The notes: generated by a model not told the origin, from the letters alone. Counted from the first letter of the stretch, positions 46,876 to 56,046 are shown. The stretch is DNA of 64,000 nt from Gammaproteobacteria bacterium HGW-Gammaproteobacteria-3 (GCA_002843155.1 PGZD01000001.1:1-64000); one strand, 5' to 3'. Numbers and translations are program-made.

Positions 46876-47050
46876 CGTTTCCTGCTTCATTATTCGATTA
46901 TTCCTGTTTTTGAATTTGAACGCTTGTTCTGCATAACTACTTCAAAACATCAACCCATGGCTAGCTCTCAGCCTTTGGCAATAAATGCTTACATAATGCG
47001 CTATGAATAGACCTAAAAATAAAATCCTGAAACATAGCAATATTTTCCGG

Positions 47051-47500
47051 TTAGCGGTGCCACACCGCAATCAATCTGTGGCATTCAGCTCTCCATTTAC
47101 AGTCTACTTCATGACAAGTCCTGTCGTGGTCCGTGCGAAAGCATGGGCGATGATGAGTGGCATTCTGGATGGCCTGAACAAGCTCGATTTTCAGATTGAT
47201 ACTTTCAGGGTTTTCAACACCAACCGATTTTGCCAGCTGTTGTAGACCCGAGATAGTCAAACCACCATCTTCTTCAGCCATCGAAAGATAAAGTGCAACT
47301 TGCATCTTCACATAGTCATTTTCGGCTGCCAGCCAATCATCCAGCGCTCTACCGGGCGCGAAATATCTGGCTTCAGCTTTGTAATAAGCGGCTTCTGAAA
47401 TCCATTGGTGGCGAGTAACCTTTTCCACAATCTGATTTGAATTGTAAAGGTGTAAGATTTCATTTTTGATTGCACCCTGCTCAGGCCACAACCACTTCAC
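47051..47500 (-). CDS. DUF2934-type small protein overlapping copA
   Basis: 149 residues. The central part (HQWISEAAYYKAEARYFAPGRALDDWLAAE) is a DUF2934 domain, a short helical module of unknown function; a helical GLTISGLQQLAKSVGV stretch follows. The C-terminal 30 residues are Cys/His/Arg-rich (CFRTDHDRTCHEVDCKW). The ATG at 47500 lies inside the copA gene, 20 nt overlapping its end, implying translational coupling. Unknown function in the copper cluster. Confidence 0.6.
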   Translation of the reverse strand: MKWLWPEQGAIKNEILHLYNSNQIVEKVTRHQWISEAAYYKAEARYFAPGRALDDWLAAENDYVKMQVALYLSMAEEDGGLTISGLQQLAKSVGVENPESINLKIELVQAIQNATHHRPCFRTDHDRTCHEVDCKWRAECHRLIAVWHR

Positions 47501-49226
47501 GCATCATGCCCGCATGCATGTGCAAGAACAGGTGGCAATGCCACGCCCAACGGCCCAAGCCATCGGGGGTGGCGAGGAAAGTCACGCGCTGCGCGGGCTG
47601 CACAATGATGGTGTGCTTGCGCACCTGGAAGCGTCCGTCCGGGCTTTCCAGTTCGCTCCACATGCCATGCAAATGCATGGGATGGGTCATCATCGTATCA
47701 TTGACAAAAATCACGCGCAGCCGTTCTCCGTAACGGAAATGAATCGGGGTGGATTCGCCGAACTCGAGGCCATCAAGCGACCAACTATAACGCTCCATGT
47801 TGCCGGTGATATGGAGCTCGATTTCCCGAACCGGTTTTCTTGTATCCAGCGGCCCACCGATGGTGTGCAGATCGGCATAAGTCAGCACCCGGCGGCCATT
47901 GTCGCGCAGGCCGATACCGGGATCATCCAGATTGGTGCGCGGGGTATCCACCCGCATGTCCACGCTGGGACCATATTCGGTACGGGCGTGGCGTACGCGC
48001 ACCTGTCCGCCGCCCATGGCGTGAGCGCTGTGATCCATCGCCATACCGCCGTGATTCATTCCCGCCATGTCGCCACCGCCCATGTCGCCCATCATGTCCT
48101 CCATGGTAAGTGGTTGGGGTTTATCCGGAGAAGGCACCGCCGCTGTCATGCCGGCACGCGTTGCCAGCGTGCCGCGGGCATAGCCGGTACGGTCCATCGA
48201 CTGGGCAAAGAGGGTATAGGCTTCTTCTTCGGGTGTCACAATGACATCATAGGTTTCCGCAGGTCCGATGCGGAATTCATCCACCGTGACAGGTTCGACG
48301 TTCTGTGCGTCGGCCTGAACCACCGTCATTTTGAGGCCCGGTATACGCACATCGAAAAACGTCATAGAGCCGGAATTGATGAAGCGCAGCCGCACCTTCT
48401 CGCCAGGACGGAACAGTCCGGTCCAGTTGCCGGCCGGCGTCGTGCCGTTCATCAGGTAGGTGTAGGTATAGGCGGAAATATCCGACAGATCGGTGTAATT
48501 CATGCGCATCATGTTCCACATGTGCCGCTTCTGGATAGCCGATACCATCCCTTCATTAGCGACATCGCGAGAAAAATCGACGACCGTCGGCTGGTTGAAG
48601 TTGTAGTAGTCGCCTTGGTTCTTAAGCTTATCGAAGACCCGCATTGGGTCTTCGTCGGTCCAGTCGGACAGCTGTACCACGTAGTCGCGATCGGCGCGAA
48701 TCGGGTCGGCGCCGGCCGGGTCAACGATGATGGCGCCGTATAAGCCGGTCTGCTCCTGCATACCGGAGTGGGAGTGGTACCAGTAGGTGCCGGATTGTTG
48801 TACCTTGAAGCGATAGATGAAGGTTTCCCCAGGTGCTATGCCTTTAAAGCTCATACCCGGTACCCCATCCATTTGATAAGGCGGGAGGATGCCGTGCCAA
48901 TGAATCGACGTTTCCTCGGCGAGGCGGTTGGTGACACGCAGCGTCACCGTGTCCCCCTCTCGCCAACGCAATGTCGGTGCAGGAATCGAACCATTAACGG
49001 TGGTTGCCACACGTTGCGCACCGGTAAAGTTAACCGGTGTTTCCGCTATCGTAAGGTTAAATTCCGTGCCGGTCAGTATCTCGGTGAGCGGCGTTGTCTC
49101 CTTGGCCTGAGCCATTTTGGTCCACGGCGATAGCCCTAATAGAATACCGCCAGCGGCCAGCCCTTCAATGAAGCGCCGACGGGAAAGATCAGGCAATAGT
49201 AGTGAAGGTTTGGAAATAAATTTCAT
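47481..49226 (-). CDS. copA: Multicopper oxidase CopA
   Basis: 581 residues. A Tat signal (LSRRRFIEGLAAGG) directs it folded to the periplasm. Three cupredoxin domains with the copper ligands HWHG, YWYHSHSGMQEQ, HPMHLHG and the C-terminal HCHLFLHMHAGM are present. A Met/His-rich insert at about 365-400 (MMGDMGGGDMAGMNHGG) is typical of copper-resistance CopA. It oxidises Cu(I) or sequesters copper. It follows the small His-rich genes and precedes copB. Confidence 0.93.
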   Translation of the reverse strand: MKFISKPSLLLPDLSRRRFIEGLAAGGILLGLSPWTKMAQAKETTPLTEILTGTEFNLTIAETPVNFTGAQRVATTVNGSIPAPTLRWREGDTVTLRVTNRLAEETSIHWHGILPPYQMDGVPGMSFKGIAPGETFIYRFKVQQSGTYWYHSHSGMQEQTGLYGAIIVDPAGADPIRADRDYVVQLSDWTDEDPMRVFDKLKNQGDYYNFNQPTVVDFSRDVANEGMVSAIQKRHMWNMMRMNYTDLSDISAYTYTYLMNGTTPAGNWTGLFRPGEKVRLRFINSGSMTFFDVRIPGLKMTVVQADAQNVEPVTVDEFRIGPAETYDVIVTPEEEAYTLFAQSMDRTGYARGTLATRAGMTAAVPSPDKPQPLTMEDMMGDMGGGDMAGMNHGGMAMDHSAHAMGGGQVRVRHARTEYGPSVDMRVDTPRTNLDDPGIGLRDNGRRVLTYADLHTIGGPLDTRKPVREIELHITGNMERYSWSLDGLEFGESTPIHFRYGERLRVIFVNDTMMTHPMHLHGMWSELESPDGRFQVRKHTIIVQPAQRVTFLATPDGLGRWAWHCHLFLHMHAGMMREVVVA

Positions 49227-49309
49227 TATGATGCTTACTCAGACAAGAAATTGTTTTCGCCCCAGATTACATGAAGTTGAAGTCATAGGGATCTCAGGCT
49301 GTTATTACT

Positions 49310-49438
49310 TTAATGACTATGTCCGCCGCTACTGCTAGGATGCGAATGACTGTCATCTTTATATCTATTGGAATCTGTTGCGCAGGCAGAAACAGCGACT
49401 AACAAAAGTGTGATTAATGCAAATTTCATATATTTCAT
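49310..49438 (-). CDS. Small His-rich lipoprotein (42 residues)
   Basis: Opens MKYMKFALITLLLVAVSACA: signal peptide with lipobox VSAC, then a short mature part ending HSHPSSSGGHSH. GAGAAA lies upstream of the ATG. It sits between copA and another His-rich exported protein, so a periplasmic copper-binding lipopeptide is plausible. The next in-frame Met (third codon after the first) could also start it. Confidence 0.6.
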   Translation of the reverse strand: MKYMKFALITLLLVAVSACATDSNRYKDDSHSHPSSSGGHSH

Positions 49439-49473
49439 AGGTTTCTCAGGAATATTTTCTTGACGTGGATTTC

Positions 49474-49758
49474 TTATTTAGCGTCAGTATGTTCGTGTGC
49501 ATGACCGGCAGATGAGGATGGCCCGGAACGATTCGTGTTAATTTTCGAGTTGGGCGGCACCCCTTGGGGCGCCGTGACATTTCCGGCCGGCTTGTCGATT
49601 GTCTTCACGGGTTCCTTGACCATCGGGGCTTCGGCAGCAGTCGGCGCGGGCATCGCGTCATGGCCGCCATGAGCATCATGGTCTGTGGCGGCGATGTTTT
49701 GCGCGGAAAAGACCGTGGCGGCGAGGGCGACAAGGGCGGGTGTAATCAAACTTTTCAT
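49474..49758 (-). CDS. His-rich exported protein of the copper cluster
   Basis: 94 residues: signal peptide (cleavage near AQNIAA), then a low-complexity Pro/Ala/His-rich mature part with DHDAHGGHDAMP near the start and GHAHEHTDAK at the end. AGGAGA precedes the ATG. No named family; it probably binds copper in the periplasm. Same strand as copA, downstream of operator-like box 2. Confidence 0.7.
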   Translation of the reverse strand: MKSLITPALVALAATVFSAQNIAATDHDAHGGHDAMPAPTAAEAPMVKEPVKTIDKPAGNVTAPQGVPPNSKINTNRSGPSSSAGHAHEHTDAK

Positions 49759-49783
49759 GGATTTTCTCCTGGATTTAGTAGAT

Positions 49784-49984
49784 TTAGTGGTTTGGCAAAA
49801 CGCGGGTACTACCGTCCGCCTGGACGAGCAGGGTGTACGCTGGTTCCCAATCTCCAGATTAGGAACCTCGAAGGCGAAACTCTAGTTTCGCGAAACGGGA
49901 AGCTGGAGCTTCCAAACCGAATTCCCAAGCTTGAGCTTGGGAACTAGCGAAAGAACGGAGATAGGGTTTCAGATCTGATTTCAT
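49784..49984 (-). pseudogene. Small ORF interrupted by a palindrome cluster
   Basis: On the minus strand an AGGAAA site precedes ATG 49984 (MKSDLKPYLRSFASS), and the same frame ends in a sensible C-terminus YTLLVQADGSTRVLPNH before TAA at 49784. The middle is four palindromic units, one of which contributes an in-frame TAA. It looks like a small gene into which the palindromes inserted, or a chance frame across the repeats. Confidence 0.35.
49842..49943. repeat. Four consecutive short palindromes
   Basis: Hairpin units at 49842-49867, 49874-49891, 49898-49913 and 49922-49943, each an inverted repeat around a central CTNNAG-like core (for example GGAAGCT/AGCTTCC and TTCCCAAGCT/AGCTTGGGAA). 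A tandem cluster of this kind is a typical intergenic mobile palindrome family. Confidence 0.75.
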
Positions 49985-50052
49985 GACTGTTTCCTGGTTG
50001 ATTTGAATGTGGCCAGTTTAAACGGTTGTTCCTTACGGGAGGCTGACCGAGG

Positions 50053-50070
50053 CATTACATTTCCGTCATC
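50053..50070. promoter_or_regulatory. Operator-like box 2 (CopR/CusR type)
   Basis: CATTACATTTCCGTCATC, matching box 1 at 50803-50820 in 15 of 18 positions. It lies about 70 bp upstream of the interrupted ORF and the His-rich-copA genes. Confidence 0.6.
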
Positions 50071-50089
50071 TTCCGGGGCTGGTTAGTGC

Positions 50090-50734
50090 TTATGTACCGT
50101 GCTTGTGAGCGTGCTCGTGGGCATGCGGTTTCGTGGCGTGAGGGTGTGCGGCACCGGACTTGTTTTCCATTTCGGCTTCTTGCTCCTCAATACCGCCATG
50201 GGTATGCCCATCGCTGGACTCGACTTGCCGGCGATACTCTTCCTGGGAAAGGCTCGGCATGTTCTTGAGGAAAGCTGTCAGATCCCATATCGCCTCATCC
50301 TCCATGCCGCCTTTCGACCAGGCCGGCATGCCGGAGGCCTTGACACCGTGCTTGATGATCCAGAACCGGCGGGCATCCGTCCGGTCGGAATCGTCGGCAT
50401 TTGCAGGTTTGGAGAGATTCGGCGGGGTCGGATAGAGACCTTTTCGTATTTCGGAATCTTCGCTGCCGGGTGAGAGGTGGCAGTTCGCGCACATGGCGTC
50501 GTAGTTGCCGGCGCCCCGGCGAATCCGGCCAGCGTCGGACAAGTCGACCGGCGGAATGATGTCGGCGGCCCTGCGTGCGATGGACTGTTCCCGCGCCCAC
50601 TCAATGAGGCGGTGGACGGCGGGGCGGTGAGGCTTATCGGCCGCCATATCGATTGCTCCGGCCTGAAGCAGGCCAAGCACTGTTACGGCGCCGAGGCCAA
50701 GGACGCCCAATGCGCCCAGCAGAATTTTTTTCAT
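50090..50734 (-). CDS. Cytochrome c with His-rich tail
   Basis: 214 residues: N-terminal membrane anchor or uncleaved signal (about 5-27), a monohaem c-type domain with CANCH near residue 83 and a distal Met probably in ASGMPAWSKGG, then a C-terminal His-rich tail (THGGIEEQEAE, HPHATKPHAHEHAHKHGT). The tail suggests metal binding. It faces copR across box 1 and is on the strand of the copA genes. Confidence 0.8.
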   Translation of the reverse strand: MKKILLGALGVLGLGAVTVLGLLQAGAIDMAADKPHRPAVHRLIEWAREQSIARRAADIIPPVDLSDAGRIRRGAGNYDAMCANCHLSPGSEDSEIRKGLYPTPPNLSKPANADDSDRTDARRFWIIKHGVKASGMPAWSKGGMEDEAIWDLTAFLKNMPSLSQEEYRRQVESSDGHTHGGIEEQEAEMENKSGAAHPHATKPHAHEHAHKHGT

Positions 50735-50802
50735 GGAAAGTTCTCGCAGATTGTCTGTAGTTGTATTCTACGATACCCCAGTTAACGGGAACCTGACCCG
50801 CT

Positions 50803-50820
50803 GATTACATTTGCGTAATC
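50803..50820. promoter_or_regulatory. Operator-like box 1 (CopR/CusR type)
   Basis: GATTACATTTGCGTAATC: perfect 6-bp inverted repeat around ATTTGC, between the divergent cytochrome c and copR genes. Spacing and site are those of a response-regulator box. Confidence 0.7.
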
Positions 50821-50889
50821 TTCGAGAGCAGGTCTCGCTGCCAGTGTAGAATGGCATCAATACGAAACAAATCACGCTGTGGAGTACGC

Positions 50890-51567
50890 ATGAAGATCCT
50901 GATCGTGGAAGACGAGTCCAAAACCGGGGATTACCTGAGACAGGGCCTGAGCGAGGCCGGCTTCGTCGTCGATTTAGCGCGAGATGGGCTGGACGGTCTG
51001 CATTTGGCGCTGACAGAAGCCTACGACCTGGCAATTTTGGATGTGATGCTGCCCGGCATTGACGGTTGGCAGGTGCTGCAAGGCATCCGTCGCTCGGGCA
51101 AGGATATGCCGGTGCTCTTTCTCACGGCCCGCGACGATGTCGACGATCGGGTCAATGGACTGGAACTCGGGGCCGATGACTACTTAGTGAAACCTTTCGC
51201 CTTTTCCGAACTGTTGGCCCGTGTTCGAACCCTGCTCCGGCGCGGAGTGAAGACCAAGGAGTCCGAGATTCTGCGAGCTGCCGACCTCGAACTCGACCTG
51301 ATACGACGCCGGGTGGCCCGATCGGGCAAAAAGATCAATTTAGCATCCAAGGAATTCGCCCTGTTGGAACTCCTTTTGCGGCGCCAGGGCGAGGTGCTTC
51401 CCCGGTCCCTGATCGCCTCCCAAGTCTGGGATATGAACTTCGATAGCGATACCAACGTGATCGAGGTCGCTATCAGGCGTCTGAGGGCAAAAATCGATGA
51501 CGGTTTCGAGCCGACGCTGATCCACACCGTCCGAGGCATGGGTTACGTGCTGGAGGCGACCGAATGA
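50890..51567 (+). CDS. copR: Copper-responsive response regulator (CopR/CusR)
   Basis: 225 residues from [16 protein letters not shown] at 50890; an in-frame ATG at 50851 adds unrelated residues and would overlap the promoter. OmpR-type: receiver with the phosphoacceptor Asp in [31 protein letters not shown], then a winged-helix domain ([35 protein letters not shown]). It would bind the boxes at 50803 and 50053. It overlaps copS by 4 bp. Confidence 0.92.
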   Translation: MKILIVEDESKTGDYLRQGLSEAGFVVDLARDGLDGLHLALTEAYDLAILDVMLPGIDGWQVLQGIRRSGKDMPVLFLTARDDVDDRVNGLELGADDYLVKPFAFSELLARVRTLLRRGVKTKESEILRAADLELDLIRRRVARSGKKINLASKEFALLELLLRRQGEVLPRSLIASQVWDMNFDSDTNVIEVAIRRLRAKIDDGFEPTLIHTVRGMGYVLEATE

Positions 51568-52955
51568 GGCTGATCGGACGCAAATCCATCACCTTCCGGT
51601 TAACCTTGCTGTTCGCGTCAGTCTCGACGACGGTGCTGCTGCTGTTGGGGCTGCTGATCGGCTCGCTCGTTGAGCGGCATTTCGAAGAATTGGACATGGA
51701 ATTGCTCGACGGCAAACTGGAACTTCTCCAGCACACCTTGAAGAAAGTTCGCTCCGACTCGGAACTGGAGGCGCTACCAGGACAACTTCAAGATTCCATG
51801 GTGGGACACCCCGGTTTGGCCGTAGTCGTTTTGAAGCCGAATGGTGAGACCCTGTATTCGACTGAAGGTGCGAAGTTACCGGAAGAACTGCTTGCCGGAG
51901 CCGGAGATAAACACCTTCACCCGATGTTTTGGACCGACCCCGAGAACCATCGCTATCGCGGGATTTCAGCCGAAGTGCCGACCCGTATCGAAGGCGCGGC
52001 TCCGGTGGTCGTGGCCGTGTCCACCGACCTGTTACACCACGAGCATTTCATGCAATCGTTTCGGACGGCGTTGTGGACGGTCATGGGCCTGGCGGCGTTA
52101 CTGACCGGCTTTCTCGGCTGGGTAGCAGCACGCCAGGGATTGGCACCCCTTAGGGACATCAGCCGTAGTGCTGCGGGCATCACCGCGAACCACCTCGACC
52201 AGAGGCTGCCTTTAGCCTCCATTCCCGTCGAACTGGCCGAGGTCGCGAAAACCCTGAACGAGATGCTGGCACGGCTCGAAGGATCCTTCCGCCGGCTATC
52301 CGACTTTTCCTCGGATATCGCCCACGAGTTGCGCACGCCGGTCAGCAATATGCTGACACAAACCCAGGTCACTCTGTCTAAGACCCGGACACTCGACGAA
52401 TACCGGGACGTGCTGGCTTCCAACGCGGAAGAGTTCGAGCGTCTGTCGCGGATGATTGCCGACATGCTGTTCCTGGCCAAATCGGACAACAACCTCATTG
52501 TCCCGCATCGCGAAAAGTTCGATTTAGTGGTGGAGGTGAGCAGCCTAGTCGAATTTTACGAGGCGTTGGCTGAGGAAAAGGGCGTCAGTCTGACCTATTC
52601 CGGAAAGGGAGCTATTTTCGGCGACAGGTTGATGCTGCGCAGAGCGGTCAACAATCTCCTCTCGAATGCGCTACGCCATACGCCAAAAGGGGAAAGGATA
52701 AAAATTCGCGTTGACGATTCCGACGTCTCGATCGTCGTTTTGTCGGTGCAAAACACCGGAGAAACCATCACACCTGCGCATTTGCCGCGGCTTTTCGATC
52801 GCTTCTACCGGGTACATGCATCACGACAGCGTTTTGGTGAGGGCGCGGGACTCGGTTTGGCGATCACGCGTTCTATCGCGCACGCCCATGGCGGCGAGGC
52901 TTTGGCGCATTCGGAGGGCGGCATCACGACGTTTGAGATTCGGCTTCCGGTTTGA
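51564..52955 (+). CDS. copS: Heavy-metal sensor histidine kinase (CopS/CusS)
   Basis: 463 residues. Two membrane segments (about 10-32 and 165-187) flank a periplasmic sensing domain; a HAMP domain follows, then the H box [14 protein letters not shown], the N box [12 protein letters not shown] and G boxes ([27 protein letters not shown]). It belongs to the heavy-metal sensor kinase family and would sense periplasmic Cu or Ag. Cotranscribed with copR. Confidence 0.92.
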   Translation: MRLIGRKSITFRLTLLFASVSTTVLLLLGLLIGSLVERHFEELDMELLDGKLELLQHTLKKVRSDSELEALPGQLQDSMVGHPGLAVVVLKPNGETLYSTEGAKLPEELLAGAGDKHLHPMFWTDPENHRYRGISAEVPTRIEGAAPVVVAVSTDLLHHEHFMQSFRTALWTVMGLAALLTGFLGWVAARQGLAPLRDISRSAAGITANHLDQRLPLASIPVELAEVAKTLNEMLARLEGSFRRLSDFSSDIAHELRTPVSNMLTQTQVTLSKTRTLDEYRDVLASNAEEFERLSRMIADMLFLAKSDNNLIVPHREKFDLVVEVSSLVEFYEALAEEKGVSLTYSGKGAIFGDRLMLRRAVNNLLSNALRHTPKGERIKIRVDDSDVSIVVLSVQNTGETITPAHLPRLFDRFYRVHASRQRFGEGAGLGLAITRSIAHAHGGEALAHSEGGITTFEIRLPV

Positions 52956-52999
52956 ACGATAATAATACGGATCTATAGGGCTACTTTTTTATCCAGAAC

Positions 53000-54244
53000 T
53001 CATACAGTTTTTGCAATTTTTTTCATTATTTGGTGGCTGTCACCAAACTTACAAAGAGCATTGCAGTTCTGCCGAAGTTCTGAAAATAATATGTATTTGA
53101 TTGGGATTTTTATTTGCTTGATTGAAGGACGTGAGAGTTGCAAAATTACATCCTTTTCTCTACAATCAGGGACAACCAAATAAAAAGTTTCATTGCCGAT
53201 AGCGATGGAATATGAAAGGTCGGTCAATCGTAAAATTCCCGAATAAATACTGGTGCTTTTTTCAACTTCAAAGGCACAAATCACATTATTTGTCCCTTTC
53301 TCAAACCATAATACATCTATCAATTTGATAGTACCGGCGGTTTCTTTATCACAATTGATAGCTGGAAATTTATCTGGACTCATAAACGAAAAACTACTAC
53401 CTGCATAAGACCTTGAACGGTCATTTGAAGCAACAAAAGCATCGTAACCCAAACTTTGACCGATTTTCAACAGATGAAACTGCATTTCGGAATGCAGGTT
53501 TTCCTCGTCTTTTTCGTATTGAATTTCTTTTTGGCGTTTTTCAATGTTTTTCTCTAACTTATTTCGTTCGTCTTCACTTAAATATTCATCATTGCCGATA
53601 AGCATTTTTTGTGTACCAATTTCAAAACACAAACCCGCTATCGCTCCCAAATCGTTGGAAAGTTGAGCTTTATGTTTGTTGTTGGTTTCAATCAATACTT
53701 CTCTGATTTTTAGGTATTCTGTCCAAGAACCTAATTTCTTTTTGTCGTTAAATAAAGCGTTAAACCCATTGATGATGGCAGTATTGAAAGGCGGAAACAA
53801 AGTGGGGTGCAAAAAGTATAAAATACTTGCTACGGCTGGACCCAAACCTTTTATTTTTAGAGCATCCAATCGTACTATTTCTTTAACGATTTGTTCTTCT
53901 GATTTAGCATTGATACAGTTTTCCAGGAATTGACCAAAGGCAATTTTATTACTTTGATTTTCGTAAATGTCGGGTATCCGTAATTTGGGTTTCCAATAAA
54001 AAGGGTGCGATACTCCTATAAATACTTGCTTTTGTTCGGCAATACAATTCAAAACAAATTCCAGGGAGCTACTCTTAAAATCGTTTGGAAAATTTTTATT
54101 TTTAATATCTTCCACCACTTGTAAAACCCCTCTGCGAATGGTGCGAAAGGCTTTGAGCCGTTGGTCATTGTCAATAAACCAAGTATTGTAGACACTTTGC
54201 GTATCGGCTTTGTATTGTGTAATTATTTGTAAGAGGTTGTTCAT
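53000..54244 (-). CDS. Probable type II restriction-endonuclease-like protein
   Basis: 414 residues. The N-terminal half has a helix-hairpin-helix-like LKIKGLGPAVASILYFLHP. A charged coiled-coil-like stretch (EDERNKLEKNIEKRQKEIQYEKDEEN) joins it to the C-terminal half, where IKLIDVLWFEKGTNNVICAFEVEKSTSIYSGILRLTDL resembles the catalytic core of restriction-like nucleases with D...ExE acidic residues. Its codons are far more A/T-rich and Lys/Asn-rich than those of its neighbours, so it was probably acquired from an AT-rich donor. No methyltransferase gene is next to it. Assignment is by motif only. Confidence 0.55.
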   Translation of the reverse strand: MNNLLQIITQYKADTQSVYNTWFIDNDQRLKAFRTIRRGVLQVVEDIKNKNFPNDFKSSSLEFVLNCIAEQKQVFIGVSHPFYWKPKLRIPDIYENQSNKIAFGQFLENCINAKSEEQIVKEIVRLDALKIKGLGPAVASILYFLHPTLFPPFNTAIINGFNALFNDKKKLGSWTEYLKIREVLIETNNKHKAQLSNDLGAIAGLCFEIGTQKMLIGNDEYLSEDERNKLEKNIEKRQKEIQYEKDEENLHSEMQFHLLKIGQSLGYDAFVASNDRSRSYAGSSFSFMSPDKFPAINCDKETAGTIKLIDVLWFEKGTNNVICAFEVEKSTSIYSGILRLTDLSYSIAIGNETFYLVVPDCREKDVILQLSRPSIKQIKIPIKYILFSELRQNCNALCKFGDSHQIMKKIAKTV

Positions 54245-54294
54245 CTTTTATTTTTATAGAAGTTACGCATTGACGACTGGCTGAAATTATAAGT

Positions 54295-54840
54295 CTAAGT
54301 GCGCCATGCTCGCCATAAAGGGAGCCAGGTGGGCAAGCTTCTTTGCCTTATGCCCTTTGGGACACCGTTCGCAACAACAAAAGGGATTCTCAATGTGGTG
54401 GGCAGAAAAACGTTGCCCGCTTGACTGCGTTCAAAATTACGATGGCAATGATAGTGATGCCGTCTACGGTTCCCCCAATGCTGCGGAAACAGTCGCTGGG
54501 CCAACTCCGTCAGAAGTTGGCGAGCCGCGGAGTCCAGCCGTTTCAGGTGGTGGGCGGACTCCCCACCGAAGGCAGCGGATTCCCTGGGTGCGGTGTCGTG
54601 GACGAACTGCTTGATGCGATTGACCTCCAGCCACAAGACTCCGCCGCAGCCCGTCACGCTGAGGAACCGCCACCCCAGACACAGCCGGATCAGGATTTTC
54701 CGGTGAATAAACCGGCCGTAGCAAGCGCCGCTTCGAATAATCGGCCCTACCGTCATCGGCTTTCCGCGTCCTAGCTTCCGAACCGCTCATACAGCCAACT
54801 TTACTGCAAGAAACTTGATGTCCCTGCGCCAATGCCATTG
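54295..54840 (-). pseudogene. Remnant region including a piece of a P-type ATPase gene
   Basis: At about 54421-54490 the DNA is similar to 45231-45300 of the P2 ATPase half and encodes [15 protein letters not shown], the second membrane region. Upstream and downstream frames (for example RIKQFVHDTAPRESAAFGGESAHH) are open but unassigned; near 54390 there is a repeat of the GTGGGCAGAAAAACGTTGC type. No intact gene is convincing. Confidence 0.5.
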
Positions 54841-54857
54841 ACTTGGTTTATTAAACA

Positions 54858-55154
54858 TCACTTAGCTTGCGTCATCATATAGTCCACGGCAGCGCCGATA
54901 TCCGCATCGCTCAATTCGGGTTGCCCGGCCCGCGGGGGCATTGCTCCCTTGCCATTGATAACGGAAGCGGCCAGTGCATCGCCCCCCTTCTTAATCAATG
55001 GCCCCCATGCCGCCTTGTCGCCAAGCTTCGGAGGCATGGCGGCATGACAGACAGCACAGTTGTTGCTATAGACTTCCTGTCCATCGACTGCGGGAGCCTG
55101 GCCCGCGAATAATAAAAGCGCCAAGGCGGCGCTGCTGATGAAGATGAATTTCAT
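54858..55154 (-). CDS. Cytochrome c5-type small periplasmic cytochrome
   Basis: 98 residues: signal peptide ending APA, haem site CAVCH, the Met ligand region GKGAMPPRAGQPELSDADIGAAVDYM. This is the cytochrome c5 pattern, an electron shuttle in the periplasm. It is the first of a run of cytochrome genes on this strand in reading order last: cytochrome-porin, membrane cytochrome, then this gene. Confidence 0.88.
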   Translation of the reverse strand: MKFIFISSAALALLLFAGQAPAVDGQEVYSNNCAVCHAAMPPKLGDKAAWGPLIKKGGDALAASVINGKGAMPPRAGQPELSDADIGAAVDYMMTQAK

Positions 55155-55278
55155 GGCTTTCTCCTAACATTCAAAGATTGGGGTTTGGTTGGAACTTTTA
55201 TTTCAATTCGGTAATGCGTTTCCCGGTATTGCTGTCGAAAACAGAACATAATAATCTCCTATACTCGTTGATCTCATT

Positions 55279-56046
55279 TCACGACTCTCGATCACTTGCG
55301 TGCTTAGTTGGTGTATCGATAGGAGTGGCGCCAGGTTTTTTAAACCACATTTCCCAGAGCGGAATAAGAATCTGCGCGGCCAGCGCCATCCCCATAAAAC
55401 ATCCACCGATAATGACGGTATAGGCAAAAAAGGGCTGGTACTTTGTGATCCACCAGGAGCCGATATCCATCCAAATCGCGACGTAAGGCACGACAATGAT
55501 GGGCAGTTTCAAGGCTGAGGTGATTTCGCTCAGTGAGAAAATCATTCCGGTCAGAAGGAATATGATGCTGATGCCGAACAGATGAACATGAGACACGCGT
55601 GCAAGCTGGTCCAGGCCCGGCCCCATGTCAACGCGTGTCACTTCGCGGACTTCTTCGAAGGTGGTTAACGGCGGAACGGCAGGACTTGACTTAGCGTTGT
55701 GGCAGATAACGCAGTTTTTATCCAGCAGCGGTTTCACCTTTTCCCGGTATCCTGCCTCTGACGCCCCCGCGCTTACCCAGCGCAACACCTCCTCCGTTTC
55801 GGAAGACGTGATCTTATTCGCCATTATCCCCCGCAGGGCAGACTCAAGACGGGTGTTACCACGCACACCGTGATATTTCATAGTAATCCCTTCAACCAAC
55901 CCCATTCCCATCTTTTTATGCGGGTCCACGTCCTCGAGATACAAGTAGAACAACGCCGCCAAATATCCTGCCCCAATCGTCAGTAAAAAAACACTGAACA
56001 ATAGGCGCAAGGACGCCGGCAATGTCTTCAAGGTGCAGGAAGACAT
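55279..56046 (-). CDS. Membrane-bound cytochrome c-like protein
   Basis: 255 residues from MSSCTLKTLP (56046); an ATG seven codons upstream is equally possible. One N-terminal membrane helix, a periplasmic stretch with a haem-binding CVICH near residue 110, and four C-terminal membrane helices (HVHLFGISIIFLLTGMIFSLSE, LPIIVVPYVAIWMDIGSWWITK and others). Two His in HVHLFG could be structural or haem ligands. I know no named family. The arrangement suggests a quinol- or inner-membrane-linked electron carrier working with cytochrome c5 and the cytochrome-porin. Confidence 0.65.
   Translation of the reverse strand: MSSCTLKTLPASLRLLFSVFLLTIGAGYLAALFYLYLEDVDPHKKMGMGLVEGITMKYHGVRGNTRLESALRGIMANKITSSETEEVLRWVSAGASEAGYREKVKPLLDKNCVICHNAKSSPAVPPLTTFEEVREVTRVDMGPGLDQLARVSHVHLFGISIIFLLTGMIFSLSEITSALKLPIIVVPYVAIWMDIGSWWITKYQPFFAYTVIIGGCFMGMALAAQILIPLWEMWFKKPGATPIDTPTKHASDRES

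Noticed and set aside
47466-48743. 425-codon plus-strand frame opposite copA
   Set aside because: Antisense of a clear multicopper oxidase; the His-rich composition comes from complementary codons.
54306-54838. Overlapping frames of 102-153 codons at 54.3-54.8 kb as real genes
   Set aside because: The part matching the P-type ATPase shows the region is a rearranged remnant; no frame has convincing family similarity or a good start signal.
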